Counted from the stretch's first letter, positions 12,101 through 21,862 are shown. The stretch: 64,000 bases of DNA from Opitutaceae bacterium BACL24 MAG-120322-bin51 (GCA_905182435.1 CAJJBN010000002.1:25797-89796), one strand, 5' to 3'. Notes: generated from the letters alone by a model not told the origin. Made by a program: numbers and translations.

Positions 12101-12424
12101 AGTTGAATCAAGTTGTGAACATAAGAAATTTACGAACAATAAATGCCTTAGCAATAAATGTTCATATATAGGCGCGCTCTTTCGCGCTCTTTTATGGGGT
12201 ATTTTCCAGTGGATGCTCAAACATAAACGACTGTCGCTCCCAATTCGGTAGCTGACTCCGTTCACAGCTCACCGACATATGGAAGCACCTCGGCCGTAGA
12301 AAAAAGACGCTGCATTCATTCGATACTGCACAAACTTGGCAGCAGCAGCTTTGGCCAAACGAGAGCTGGCTAAATATCTGCCAAGGCTTGACCTCTGCGC
12401 CGCATTTGTCAGCCATGACCAGCG

Positions 12425-14758
12425 ATGCATATCGATCCAATCGCCCGAACTGTTCGCCTGAGTGTGCGCGAACTCGCCACCTTTCGTCAGGTGCCGTCGA
12501 GCGCTGGGCATGCTGCTGGTTCACGGCGTGCTGCAATCGGTCAACAATGGCACACCAGCGCCGCGCAACAAACGCGCGAAATTCACGCCGACGCGCGCTT
12601 CGAAGTGCCACTCAATGCAAAATGGTTTCACCGCGATTGGAGCTTTGAGATACAGGGCCGCATCGATCAGCTTATCCCTGAGCAGGATCAGTTATGTATT
12701 CGTGAAGTTAAAACTGTGCGTAATGGCCTGCCCGCCAGCGCCGAAGACCTCGCTAGTCGCTATCCCGATTATTTCGTACAAGCCGCGATCTACCTAGGCC
12801 TCGCTCGGGTACTCCCGGAGTATGCCGACAGCACGCTCCGTGCGGAGCTCTACTTCATCGAGATCGAGACGGGTGGCGTTCAAATTGTGCCGCTCACTGG
12901 TGCTGACGAGCGCGCCTTTACTGACCAACTCAATACACTACTCCCTTTCCTAGAAGACCGACGCTCTAGCCAGCTGCGCCTGCAAGGGGTCGAACTGCAG
13001 CCTGCATTTGAAACCTTGCGCGAAGGACAGGCTGAGCTATTCGCGACCCTCGATCACGCCACTCTACAAAGCAAAACCGTGCTCCTCGAAGCACCCACTG
13101 GTTTTGGCAAAACCGGTATTGTGCTCGAACATATGCTGCGTCAAATGCAGCGCGGCGTCTATGATCGTGCGATCTACCTCACCAGTAAATCAACCGGTCA
13201 GCTCGAAACGATTCGCCAACTCCGCAGTATGATCGGCGACAACTTGCGCTACATTCAGATGCGCAACCGTGCGGAGCACCGTATCGAAAGCGCCGCGCAT
13301 ACCTGCACCGGCGATGAGCGTTGCAACCAACAACTCGGGCAAAGCTGGCTCGCCGCCGACATTTATCCGCCCGATCTATTTAAAGACGCCACCTTCAGCC
13401 TCGACCAATCTAAAACTTTGGGCGAGAAAACTGGCGTCTGCCCCTATGCGCTGACCAAAGGGTGCCTGCCATTCGCCGAGGTCTGGATCGGTGATACCAA
13501 CTATATATTTTCGCCCGCCAGCCGCGCCGTCTTTTTTGAGCAGCATGGGTTCGATCCCGCCAAGACATTACTAATCGTCGACGAAGCACACAATCTGCCT
13601 GACCGCGCGGCCGATGCACTCAGTGCCGAGCTCAGCGCAGCCGACCTACTTCTCGCACTCGAAGAGCTGCGCAACGCAGGGGCACCGCACCACCTACTCA
13701 GTATTGGCGAAGAGCTCAGCCACTGCCTCGACTCGTTGACCGCCAAGGAGCCACTTCACCCCGATGCGCTCTACAAGATGCTCGATCTGTGCGAAGATTT
13801 TGCACGGCAACTCAAAGACGCCCAATTCGATTACTCAGCCATTACCCCCTTCGCGATCGACATTGTTTGGCGCATTCCCGACCTCGCACAACGCCTAGCT
13901 GAGCCGGCGCATCAATGGCTGCATTGGTCACCCACGTCTGGCACGCTCCGCGCCACCTGCCTCAACGCTAGTCAATGGATCGCGGACTGCTCCGCCCCCT
14001 TCGGCGGCAGCATCTTAATGTCTGCCACGCTCTCGCCGATTCAGAGTTTTCGCGAACACTGTGGCCTCACCGCAGAGAATGCCACACTCGCACTCGGCCA
14101 TGCACCATGGCGAGACGATGCCTATAGCGTCGCCATCGATACCCGCGTGGATACCCGCTATAAACAACGCGACAAACATTATGAAACCACCGCACGCACG
14201 ATCGCCACGCTGATCGAACAAAGCCCAGGCGTGCCCGTTGCCGTCTTTTTTGCCTCCTATCTTTACGCCGAAAATATCAAAGCCTACCTCGACGCGCTAA
14301 ATCCTGGGACACGCATTCAAGTGCAACCGCGCGGCGTCGATTTAGCCGAGCAAGAAACGTTCATCGACGAAGGCCTACTGATGGCCGACGCCCTCTTTCT
14401 GATCTTAGGCTCCAGCTATGCTGAAGGCGTCGACAAGCTTGGCGGACGGATTGATATCGCGATGGTCGTCGGCCCCGCTTTGCCGGAAGTCAACGCCATC
14501 CAAGACGCCAAGATGGACACCCATCCCAGCATGGAAAGGGACGCCGCCTTCACCGATGTTTATATCATCCCAGCAATGCGCCGCATCCACCAAGCCCTCG
14601 GCCGCATCGTGCGCGCACCAGGCCATCGCGCCAAAGTGTTGCTCCACGGCAAACGCTACAACCAAGCTGCCTACAAAGAGCAACTTGCGCCTGAATATCA
14701 ACAGGCCACCACGATCACCCGCGACAGCGAGTTGGTTGAGTGGTTACAACAGAGCTAG
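12425..14758 (+). CDS. PD-(D/E)XK nuclease fused to XPD/DinG-like Fe-S helicase
   Basis: The 777-residue protein has two parts. Residues about 55-170 contain GRID and REVKT, with D81, E94 and K96 spaced as in PD-(D/E)XK nucleases, here of the Cas4/RecB type. Residues about 210-777 form a superfamily 2 helicase of the XPD/DinG group: Walker A APTGFGKT, a DEAH box in LIVDEAHNLPD, and motif VI-like ALGRIVRAPG near the end. Between Walker A and DEAH, four cysteines (AHTCTGDERC and GVCPYALTKGC) are placed like the Fe-S cluster ligands of XPD. A role in DNA repair or processing of branched DNA is the likely one. The ATG at 12425 is the first start after an in-frame TGA at 12416. It is divergent from the nucleotide-sugar gene and sits just before tRNA-Arg. 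Confidence 0.88.
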   Translation: MHIDPIARTVRLSVRELATFRQVPSSAGHAAGSRRAAIGQQWHTSAAQQTREIHADARFEVPLNAKWFHRDWSFEIQGRIDQLIPEQDQLCIREVKTVRNGLPASAEDLASRYPDYFVQAAIYLGLARVLPEYADSTLRAELYFIEIETGGVQIVPLTGADERAFTDQLNTLLPFLEDRRSSQLRLQGVELQPAFETLREGQAELFATLDHATLQSKTVLLEAPTGFGKTGIVLEHMLRQMQRGVYDRAIYLTSKSTGQLETIRQLRSMIGDNLRYIQMRNRAEHRIESAAHTCTGDERCNQQLGQSWLAADIYPPDLFKDATFSLDQSKTLGEKTGVCPYALTKGCLPFAEVWIGDTNYIFSPASRAVFFEQHGFDPAKTLLIVDEAHNLPDRAADALSAELSAADLLLALEELRNAGAPHHLLSIGEELSHCLDSLTAKEPLHPDALYKMLDLCEDFARQLKDAQFDYSAITPFAIDIVWRIPDLAQRLAEPAHQWLHWSPTSGTLRATCLNASQWIADCSAPFGGSILMSATLSPIQSFREHCGLTAENATLALGHAPWRDDAYSVAIDTRVDTRYKQRDKHYETTARTIATLIEQSPGVPVAVFFASYLYAENIKAYLDALNPGTRIQVQPRGVDLAEQETFIDEGLLMADALFLILGSSYAEGVDKLGGRIDIAMVVGPALPEVNAIQDAKMDTHPSMERDAAFTDVYIIPAMRRIHQALGRIVRAPGHRAKVLLHGKRYNQAAYKEQLAPEYQQATTITRDSELVEWLQQS

Positions 14759-14868
14759 CGCGCTTTGGCCTCAGCGGCTCATATCCACGCCTCAAGATCA
14801 TAATATTCGTATTGCTTGTTCAGGCAAAACTGCTTTGTTCGTCGATTCTCGCGAATGCGGAACGATAT

Positions 14869-14942
14869 GTGGGCGTAGCTCAGCTGGATAGAGCATCGGT
14901 TTTCTAAACCGAGGGTCCCGGGTTCGAGTCCCGGCGCCCATA
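14869..14942 (+). tRNA. tRNA-Arg (anticodon TCT)
   Basis: All four arms can be drawn. The acceptor pairs GTGGGCG with CGCCCAT (one G-T pair at the end). The D arm is GCTC...GAGC. The anticodon stem TCGGT/ACCGA encloses the loop TTTCTAA, with TCT as anticodon. The T arm is CCGGG-TTCGAGT-CCCGG. The discriminator base is A and CCA is not encoded. Confidence 0.95.
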
Positions 14943-15123
14943 CGTTCCGATGTGCTGGAGACTGTGACCTCCGCGCCCAAAGGGCACCCGCTTCAGTCCC
15001 CCATCGAAGACTCGGGGCATATCTAATGAATGAGATTTGCCATCTCCGCGCTGTCGCGCTGCGTCTCACCTACGGTGGTCCGGCCCGCTACGCGACCAGT
15101 TTTGTCGCCTTTCAGGCTCGGAA

Positions 15124-15138
15124 CGAGTCCCGGCGCCC
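15124..15138 (+). repeat. Copy of the tRNA-Arg 3' end
   Basis: The 15-bp CGAGTCCCGGCGCCC from the T-arm and acceptor of tRNA-Arg (14925-14939) recurs here, about 200 bp downstream. It is followed by GTATA, close to the ATAC after the tRNA. Such 3'-end copies are left by integrases that use tRNA genes as attachment sites. The interval holds no gene I can recognise, so this may be a remnant or chance. Confidence 0.45.
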
Positions 15139-15230
15139 GTATATTTAGAGTGCTGAGAATATTATGTATAGAGCTAGTTCGATACGGTCCTAGCGTCAGG
15201 ATTTGAATCCTAGCATAAATCCTGCCGCTA

Positions 15231-15908
15231 CTAGAGTGACTGCTTCTTGTGCGAGACGGCGGTCCAATCGAGACCACCTTTAGATTTGACGACGCCTTTT
15301 TCGAAGGCAAATCGCACGAGGCTCGCTTCGTCGCTGATGTTGAGTCGCTTCATCACATTGTGCTTGTGGCGACGAATGGTGAATTCACTAATACCCAATA
15401 TTTCACCGGCACTTACATGGTCATGACCTTGTGCAATCAAGCGCAGAACCTGCAACTCTCGATCCGACAGGACCTTGTAATAGGCGTCTGGATCCTTCCA
15501 CATACCAGCAATGATCTTTTGCGCATTTGCTGAATAATAAATCTCCCCAGCAGAGACGTCGTTAAATGCGGTAAATAATGTTTCGAGCGACATCTCCTGC
15601 TTGTGAACAAAACCAAGTATACCGCTACGGGTGACTTCGCGGATCGTATAGTCATCGCACTCACTGGAAAGGGCTAAAATACGAACATCCGGGGCCACCT
15701 GGAGTATGCGACGCGCCAGACTCAAACCGTCAAGCTTGGGTAGCATTAAATCCAGCACGACAAAATCAAATTTTTCTATCTGGAACAGCCCCCATGCTGA
15801 CTCACCATCACTTGCTTCCTTGACGTAGTTAAACTCAAATTCCCGTGAGACAACACTGGCTAACAGTTCACGAACCAACTCTTCATCTTCTACAATAAGT
15901 GCTTTCAT
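15231..15908 (-). CDS. NarL/LuxR-type response regulator
   Basis: The 225-residue protein has an N-terminal receiver domain with the acidic pair in ALIVEDEE, the phosphoacceptor D53 in VVLDLMLPKLDG and the conserved lysine in GFVHKQ. A C-terminal LuxR helix-turn-helix at about residues 145-205 contains LSDRELQVLRLIAQGHDH and TIRRHKHNVMKRL. It should be a transcription factor controlled by phosphorylation. No histidine kinase lies beside it, so its partner is unknown; the broken hybrid kinases of this window end in HPt domains and are possible partners only in principle. The C-terminal tail after the helix-turn-helix (about 25 residues) is a little longer than usual. Confidence 0.92.
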   Translation of the reverse strand: MKALIVEDEELVRELLASVVSREFEFNYVKEASDGESAWGLFQIEKFDFVVLDLMLPKLDGLSLARRILQVAPDVRILALSSECDDYTIREVTRSGILGFVHKQEMSLETLFTAFNDVSAGEIYYSANAQKIIAGMWKDPDAYYKVLSDRELQVLRLIAQGHDHVSAGEILGISEFTIRRHKHNVMKRLNISDEASLVRFAFEKGVVKSKGGLDWTAVSHKKQSL

Positions 15909-16188
15909 AATTTTTCACATAAAATATAGATATCAAAAATAAATCGAGTTTAAAATACGTTATTTTTTATTATTATTAACAAATCAATATACAGTTGCTT
16001 CGTAAGCGCATAGAATAGCTAATGAGGATCAATGATCACCAAGGAAATCTTTTACGTCACAGAAAAGACAGTGGCATAGAATAAATAGTCCGTTCGTTTT
16101 TATGCTGATTGACCTTATCATTAAACGTCACCCACAGTAAATAAACGTTTTTTAATGACAGACAGGCAGAACCATTTAAACTAAAAAT

Positions 16189-16548
16189 ATGATTACAAAT
16201 GTTCATGAAATAGTGCCAGAAGTGGCTGAAGATGTACGAGGTGGTACGGGAACCGCCTACGCGCACAAACTGTTGGATCTATTTCCTGGCAGTGCGATCA
16301 AAAGTGTCGGCCTTGTCCGCCTAGAACCAGGAGCCAGCGTCGGCCCGCATTCGCATAATGGCGATGAAGACTTCTATTACTGCATTTCCGGCACGGGCAT
16401 CGTCGTCGATAATGGCGTCGAACATCCCTTTACACCGGGCACCCTACAAATAACACGCGACGGTGAAACTCAGGCAATTCGTAATACGGGTGAAACCGAA
16501 CTCGTTTTTCTCGGCGCGCTAATCGATACTCCAGCAGAATTTAAATAG
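16189..16548 (+). CDS. Cupin-domain protein
   Basis: This small (119 residues) single-domain beta-barrel has the first cupin motif in VGPHSHNGDEDFYYCISGTG and a second half with FTPGTLQITRDGETQAIRN. The two histidines and the glutamate are typical metal ligands. Such proteins can be isomerases, dioxygenases or sugar-binding sensors, and nothing here decides among them. It is preceded by an A/T-rich 280-bp spacer shared divergently with the response regulator gene. Confidence 0.85.
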   Translation: MITNVHEIVPEVAEDVRGGTGTAYAHKLLDLFPGSAIKSVGLVRLEPGASVGPHSHNGDEDFYYCISGTGIVVDNGVEHPFTPGTLQITRDGETQAIRNTGETELVFLGALIDTPAEFK

Positions 16549-16654
16549 CGGCGCGATAATCCAGTCCGCGTACATTGGCTAATACGCTTGGGGCTGCGAC
16601 CTTCATGGCCAGCATTTTAGCAGTGCAAACATGACCGCTTATGGCCCAACGCTC

Positions 16655-17113
16655 CTACCCTAACGCAAGTTGCCGCAATGCCTCGTAAGTCCCAATGCCA
16701 GCCGAAGTCGAAAGGTTCAGTGAGCGGAGATCCGTGTTTTTATGTGGAATAGTCAGTCGTTGCCCTTCCAGTTCCGCATGCAACCAGTCTGGCACACCAT
16801 GCCCCTCGCTGCCAAAGACCAAACCGTCGTCCTCTGCGTATTGCACATCCCAATAGACATGATCTGCCTTAGTAGTAAATAACCACATACGCCTAGGGCC
16901 AAACTCACTTGCCTTAAACGCTGCCCAATCATCGTGATGGTGCACATCGAGCGAGTGCCAATAGTCCATACCGCTGCGCTTGAGGTGCTTATCGGTTATT
17001 GTGAAACCTAGCGGATGAATTAAATGTAAGCGCGTCTCAGTAATCGCACAAAGTCGACCGATATTGCCCGTATTCTGAGGGATCTCCGGATTAAATAAAA
17101 CGATGTGCAGCAT
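16655..17113 (-). CDS. trmL: tRNA (cytidine(34)-2'-O)-methyltransferase
   Basis: The 152-residue protein is a minimal SPOUT (SpoU) methyltransferase. It starts MLHIVLFNPEIPQNTGNIGR, the hallmark of the TrmL/YibK group. It also has LIHPLGF, GSEGHGVP in the AdoMet-binding knot, and NLSTSAGIGTYEALRQL at the end. TrmL methylates the wobble 2'-O of tRNA-Leu isoacceptors. It is a single gene, convergent with the cupin gene. Confidence 0.93.
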   Translation of the reverse strand: MLHIVLFNPEIPQNTGNIGRLCAITETRLHLIHPLGFTITDKHLKRSGMDYWHSLDVHHHDDWAAFKASEFGPRRMWLFTTKADHVYWDVQYAEDDGLVFGSEGHGVPDWLHAELEGQRLTIPHKNTDLRSLNLSTSAGIGTYEALRQLALG

Positions 17114-17321
17114 TGAGCCATATATGCTAGGTCCAACGTCGAAGGTCCAACATTGAATTTAATTGGGATGCATCTTTTAAGTCGCACTTGAATACATCAC
17201 ATTTAGCTGGCATTTGCCGTCTTGATCATTCTGTGGCAGTCTCGTCTGAGACAGCTTGCGATCAGGTGCTTGATGTACATGTGCGCGCCGTGCAGCGTGG
17301 TATATAAATAAGTCGGAGTGC

Positions 17322-17708
17322 CTACAAATTCGTGTAGATCACGGTCGACCAACAGAGGCCACAGTTAACCAGCGCAATAAAAACCGCAGCACTACCCATA
17401 TCTTTCGCCTGTTTAGCCAGTGAACGACGTTCCAGTGAAATATCGTCGACCACCGCTTCGATCGCAGAGTTCAAAACCTCGACGATCAATACCAGTAACA
17501 CACTACCAATTAAAATCAGACGCTCGACTAAGGTCAGCGGTAGAAATAATGAGCTGATAATGAGGATACTGCCGACGACAACCTCCAAGCGAAACGCCGC
17601 TTCATGCATCGCATAACCGAGGCCAGCTAACGAACAGGCGCCAGCTTTTAAGAGTCGGGTGCAGCCAGTGTGCTTATGAACTGAAGGATCGGTATTATTT
17701 GGATTCAT
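17322..17708 (-). CDS. dgkA: Diacylglycerol/undecaprenol kinase, DgkA type
   Basis: This small integral membrane enzyme of 128 residues has three hydrophobic helices. The signature EVLNSAIEAVVDDIS, with the catalytic glutamate and the acidic metal ligands, lies before the last helix. The family phosphorylates diacylglycerol or undecaprenol for membrane lipid recycling. The first 20 residues are polar and slightly longer than in E. coli DgkA. It stands alone. Confidence 0.92.
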   Translation of the reverse strand: MNPNNTDPSVHKHTGCTRLLKAGACSLAGLGYAMHEAAFRLEVVVGSILIISSLFLPLTLVERLILIGSVLLVLIVEVLNSAIEAVVDDISLERRSLAKQAKDMGSAAVFIALVNCGLCWSTVIYTNL

Positions 17709-17984
17709 AACATTTATGCTGATGCACTTTCAAAACGACTTCATTCTGTCAGTTTCAGCAGAAAGATACAGGTAAAAAATAGACTGTTGATTGCACCTTT
17801 GCACCTTGCTTAAAATAGTCACAAAAGATGGCGTTAGGGCCACTCACTAGAAATGGATAGTTTGCACGCGTAGGCGCAACTGCAGTTCAGTAGGAGTCAG
17901 TCTAGCACAAAATATCAAGCGCGAGCACAGTGCTGCAGGGTCTGGTGGTAGCACATAGAAGGCGACATGTTATTCAAAAAATAC

Positions 17985-18704
17985 TTATGAGCGCCCCACA
18001 CGCATGATCGCCGCGGTTACCGCATCGAGTTGTGCCTCATGTAACTGACGCTTCGGATCATACTGATCCAGCAACCCCCAAAAATGCTTTGAATGATTCA
18101 TCTCAGTCAAATGCGCTAGCTCATGTAAAATCACATAATCCTGCAATTCAGGGGCGACCAGCACCAAGCGCCAATTTAATGAAATCCCCCCGCTCGATGA
18201 GCATGAACCCCAGCGACTCGCTTGGTCACGCACACTGAATTTAGAAAATTTCAAATCCAAATATTTGGCGTGATACGCTAGTCGGCACAGCATCGCATCT
18301 TTGGCAAAACGTCGCACCAAGGCCAACAATGCACCGTCGGCATCGTCACTCTGATGCGGAACCCGCAAGACGATCTCCGCCCCGCCCTGATCAAAAATAT
18401 AATCCGCACGTAGACGCTCCGTCGACTCAACGCGCACCGTGAAACGATCGCCACTGCCGGTCAGGTGCGGATGCTCAGTCAACCAATCAACTACCGAGCG
18501 TGCCCGCGGCACTTTTGCCAACTGCGCTTCCAGCCAGTCTCGTTGCGTCTCTATGAATTTCAGCGCCTCCCGATCCGAGCATCGCCACGGCACTGAAACC
18601 ACCGCCTGATTACTATGATTCAAACTGAGCCGCAAATGTCGCGTGCCTTTGCGGCGTCGCACATCAATCGATACTGACTCACCGTTGTTAAGACTTAAAA
18701 ACAT
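17985..18704 (-). CDS. YgjP-like zinc metallopeptidase (DUF45)
   Basis: The 239-residue protein has the DUF45/WLM-type zinc site HELAHLTEMNHSKHFW, with HExxH and a downstream histidine. It is preceded by RWGSCSSSGGISLNWRL, a conserved strand in the family. The substrate is unknown; in several bacteria this gene is linked to type I restriction systems, but here hsdM/S are 40 kb away. A hairpin repeat pair separates it from mazG upstream. Confidence 0.88.
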   Translation of the reverse strand: MFLSLNNGESVSIDVRRRKGTRHLRLSLNHSNQAVVSVPWRCSDREALKFIETQRDWLEAQLAKVPRARSVVDWLTEHPHLTGSGDRFTVRVESTERLRADYIFDQGGAEIVLRVPHQSDDADGALLALVRRFAKDAMLCRLAYHAKYLDLKFSKFSVRDQASRWGSCSSSGGISLNWRLVLVAPELQDYVILHELAHLTEMNHSKHFWGLLDQYDPKRQLHEAQLDAVTAAIMRVGRS

Positions 18705-18716
18705 TTATCATTAGTT

Positions 18717-18796
18717 GGGAGGGACGACCTCCGCGTCGTCCGCAGTGTGATGGTTCAGCACTAGCCTCGACTGACGAGACGGAGCTCAGCCCTCCC
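18717..18796. repeat. GGGAGGG-hairpin repeat, inverted pair (second copy decayed)
   Basis: The forward copy has its head at 18717-18723, stem 18722-18728 / 18735-18741 (GGACGAC/GTCGTCC) and loop CTCCGC. About 30 bp on, an inverted copy ends in CCCTCCC at 18790-18796, keeping loop ACGGAG but with only a partly paired stem. The pair lies between two minus-strand genes. Confidence 0.75.
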
Positions 18797-18833
18797 AATA
18801 GATCAAATACATCAGCCATTACTCAGAAATATC

Positions 18834-19505
18834 TCAGCCCTCAGCCGATGCTTCCAGCTCATCAACGACAGTCTGGGCATAGCGCCTCAGCGCTGTCTCA
18901 GGTTCTAGTTTTTTGATTCGACAGGCCGCTGCGATCTCAAACAACTGCTTGCCGAGCGCCAACTCATCATCAGCCAACGCCTGCGCTGTCATCGCAATGC
19001 CATCCGCATCAATCACCTCGGAAGCGTCCATCTTTTGTTTTTGAATCTGCTTATAGACATCCTGCGCATACATCAGCGCCGGCAATTGATTCGGTAAATC
19101 CTTAAAACGTCCGACCTGCTGAGGTCCGCGCTTCTTTTCTTCCGCTTTAATTTCGTCCCATTGCTTGAGCACTGCGTCCGAGTCGCCGAGTTTCGCATTT
19201 TCGCCAAACACATGCGGGTGCCGCGTAACCAACTTCTCATTCACCACCGCACACACCGCATCGAAGTCAAAATGCCCTGCCTCCTGCGCAATCTGGGTAT
19301 GCATCACGACCTGTAGTAGCACATCGCCCAACTCTTCTTCCATGTGGTGCATGTCGAGCCGATCAATCGTCTGCAATAACTCGCAGCACTCATCGACTAA
19401 ACATTCGGCCAGTGATTGGTGGTCTTGCTCGATATCCCAAGGGCAACCTGTCTCCGGCTCACGAAGTGCCGCCACTGTTTGAATTAAATCATTAATAGAA
19501 CTCAT
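18834..19505 (-). CDS. mazG: Nucleoside triphosphate pyrophosphohydrolase MazG
   Basis: MazG hydrolyses (d)NTPs to monophosphates and pyrophosphate and serves house-cleaning. The protein starts with the typical REPETGCPWDIEQDH segment. The magnesium-binding motifs follow as DECCELLQ and EELGDVLLQVVMH. The C-terminal half has a second, weaker MazG-like helix set. At 223 residues it is shorter than E. coli MazG, as in many non-enteric bacteria. The frame is intact. Confidence 0.93.
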   Translation of the reverse strand: MSSINDLIQTVAALREPETGCPWDIEQDHQSLAECLVDECCELLQTIDRLDMHHMEEELGDVLLQVVMHTQIAQEAGHFDFDAVCAVVNEKLVTRHPHVFGENAKLGDSDAVLKQWDEIKAEEKKRGPQQVGRFKDLPNQLPALMYAQDVYKQIQKQKMDASEVIDADGIAMTAQALADDELALGKQLFEIAAACRIKKLEPETALRRYAQTVVDELEASAEG

Positions 19506-19726
19506 ACCCTAATCCGCTAAATGGTCGCCGCCGAATTGGCGAATGAAAAGCGTCGGCACGGTGATTTAGCAACGCCGTGGCGTGCGAGCTCGCTCGCGCC
19601 CTCAACACGAGGGCATCTCCCACGCAGGCTCAAACAAGCACGAACACCACGAGATGGCATACAGACCAGCGAGACGCTCCCCCGCCTCACAACGGAGACC
19701 ACACTTAAAGCCTCAAGTGATTCGCT

Positions 19727-19760
19727 CATAAAAAAGGGCGGACTTTTCAGTCCGCCCTTC
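19727..19760 (-). terminator. Rho-independent terminator of the RhlE-like helicase gene
   Basis: On the minus strand AAGGGCGGACT / AGTCCGCCCTT (11 bp, loop TTTT-like) is followed by six T. It starts about 15 bp after the stop codon at 19775. Confidence 0.9.
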
Positions 19761-19774
19761 AAAATGATTATCGG

Positions 19775-21206
19775 TTACGACCGCGTGAACGACTCGGCGC
19801 TGCGCTCGATCCGCCATCCACTGGAACGACCACCACCACCTTGTGGACGACCGCCGCCACCACCTTGTGGACGACCACCGCCACCTTGTGGACGACCACC
19901 GCCACCTTGTGGACGACCACCGCCACCTTGCGGACGACCACCGCCGCCTTGCGAACGACCACCGCCGCCTTGCGAACGACCACCGCCGGAACGACCACCG
20001 CCACCACGGTTCTGTTGACCCGGTGCGGGGCGTGATTTCTTCGAGCGTGTCGCTGGGCGTGGCACAGCAATCTTTTCGCCGCGGTCATCGATTCTAAAGA
20101 GTGGAATGTTTTTCTTCATCGTCTTCTCGATGTCCCAGAGGTAGCCCTCTTCCACATCACTGACGAGTGAGACTGCGTTACCCGCCTTACCGGCACGACC
20201 CGTGCGGCCGATACGGTGCACATAGTCTTCGGGAATATTGGGCAGCTCGTAATTTACCACATGCGGCAAGTCCGCGATATCGAGACCACGCGCAGCGATA
20301 TCAGTCGCGACCATCACACGGATTTTATTAGACTTGAACATGCTCAACGCACGTTCACGAGCGGACTGGCTCTTGTTGCCATGAATCGCCATTGCGCTAA
20401 TGCCTTGCTTATCCAAATGCGTAGCGAGCTTATTAGCGCCATGCTTGGTGCGAGAAAAGACCAGCACTTGCGTCCACTCCCCCTGCTCGATCATTTCGGC
20501 TAGAAATTGTGGTTTTGCATTTTGAGCGACGACATACGCCTCTTGATCGACACGATCCGCAGTGGCATTACGCGCAGCCGACTTCGACTTCGACCGCATT
20601 ATGCAACATGGAATCTGCAAGTTTCTTGACCTCCTTGGTATACGTGGCCGAGAAGAACAAGTTTTGACGCTTGGCAGGCATCAATTGCAGAATCTTCTTA
20701 ATGTCATTGATAAAGCCCATGTCCAACATGCGGTCAGCTTCGTCGAGCACTAGCATCTCTATGTTCGAGAGTTGCATCTCACCACGTTGGCAGAGGTCGA
20801 GCAAACGGCCTGGAGTGGCGACGACGATGTCGAGTCCACGACGGAGTGCATTGATCTGCGGCTGAAAACCCACGCCACCGAAAATCACAAACGAGCGAAT
20901 GTTCACATGCTGACCGTAATCAACGATACTTTGATGCACCTGTGCCGCGAGCTCACGAGTAGGCGCGAGGACGAGCGCACGGGGGCGCTTGTTTTGGCCG
21001 TTAAACTCAGCGCCGGAAAGGATCTGCAGCATGGGCAAACTAAAGGCTGCAGTTTTACCCGTGCCAGTTTGTGCGCCGCCGAGGACGTCGCGGCGGTCAA
21101 GGACCGCAGGAATTGCACGTGCCTGAATAGGCGAAGGTATGGTGTAGCCTTTGGCTTCAACGGCTGCAACGAGTTCGGGAATGAGTCCCAGTTCAGAAAA
21201 TGACAT
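19775..21206 (-). pseudogene. DEAD-box RNA helicase (RhlE-like), one frameshift
   Basis: Frames 21206-20568 and 20620-19775 join into one helicase. The first carries the Q-motif region, AQTGTGKTAAF, PTRELAAQ, TPGRLLDL, DEADRMLDMGF and SATYTKE. The second carries helicase motifs IV-VI with [22 protein letters not shown] and [11 protein letters not shown]. The junction is near 20575, where VEVEV should lead to [12 protein letters not shown]; one extra G fits. The C-terminus is a glycine-rich basic tail of GGGGRPQ-type heptads (DNA 19825-20000), typical of RNA-binding tails. Such helicases remodel RNA in ribosome assembly or cold response. All motifs are conserved, so a sequencing indel is likely. 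The upstream spacer is unusually long. Confidence 0.9.
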
Positions 21207-21862
21207 AACGATTTGCTTTGAGTGGTGAGACGCTCTGGCCGTCTTAATAAGACGATTCTCCGATCATGCGACTCTTGGATGGCTGAGTCAGTTTTGACTG
21301 CAGCTTGGATAATAAGTGCATGCTAAAAAAGTCGGATCTCTCCCGAAGCATGCGGCCGCCCTTGTAACGGTACGGCGAAGATTGAGCGGGAGGTGTATCG
21401 TAAAGAATGCCGTTCGCCTAGCAAAAAGAGTCAGACCACTGAATGGTCAGGATTATTGGTCTAACACGAAAGTTGGTTTTTTAGCTGTTTACGCGTCGAG
21501 AACTCCGCAGAAAGTCGATTTTTAAGGATGTAAAAATTTCTGGGTACATTCAAAAAGTCGATGGTTACCAACGAGAAAAGAGCACATTTCATACAAAATA
21601 GTGCAACGCACGAGCTGCTGCGACGACCATTGTAATTCATACTTAAGGAAGTGCGGCGGAGTACCTAGGCAAGCGTAAGTCCTTTGCAGCTAGGGGCCTG
21701 CGAGTCAAAGGAAGCCCCACGGCGCACTGAAATAGATGCCTAAATAGCGAAAAGCGGCCCCAATTGCTCGATTATAGCTTCAGAAATGGCGAAATGCGAA
21801 CTCAGTGCCTCTTAGGCTGAGCTCCATCAACTGCTTAAAACAACACTCTTTAGTTTCGTCAT
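21207..21862. other. Gene-free 656-bp spacer upstream of the helicase
   Basis: No gene is supported. On the helicase strand this could be a long leader, which is common for DEAD-box helicase genes. It contains the structured segment 21650-21728, listed separately, and a short inverted repeat around 21316-21352 (GCATGC...GCATGC). Confidence 0.5.
21650..21728. ncRNA. Candidate structured RNA with possible pseudoknot
   Basis: AGTGCG (21650-21655) pairs with CGCACT (21723-21728). Inside, TCCTTTGCAG (21680-21689) pairs with CTG plus CAAAGGA (21698-21712, with a 5-nt bulge). The loop CTAGGGGC contains GGGGC (21693-21697), which is complementary to GCCCC at 21714-21718 just 3' of the stem, as in an H-type pseudoknot. 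The strand is not known. I could not match it to a known RNA family. Confidence 0.3.

Noticed and set aside
12192..12424. Coding on either strand between the nucleotide-sugar gene and the helicase
   Set aside because: Open frames overlap each other and show no family motif; this is better seen as a divergent promoter region.
19521..20018. Plus-strand open frame with RPPPPCG repeats
   Set aside because: It is the reverse reading of the glycine-rich tail of the RhlE-like helicase.
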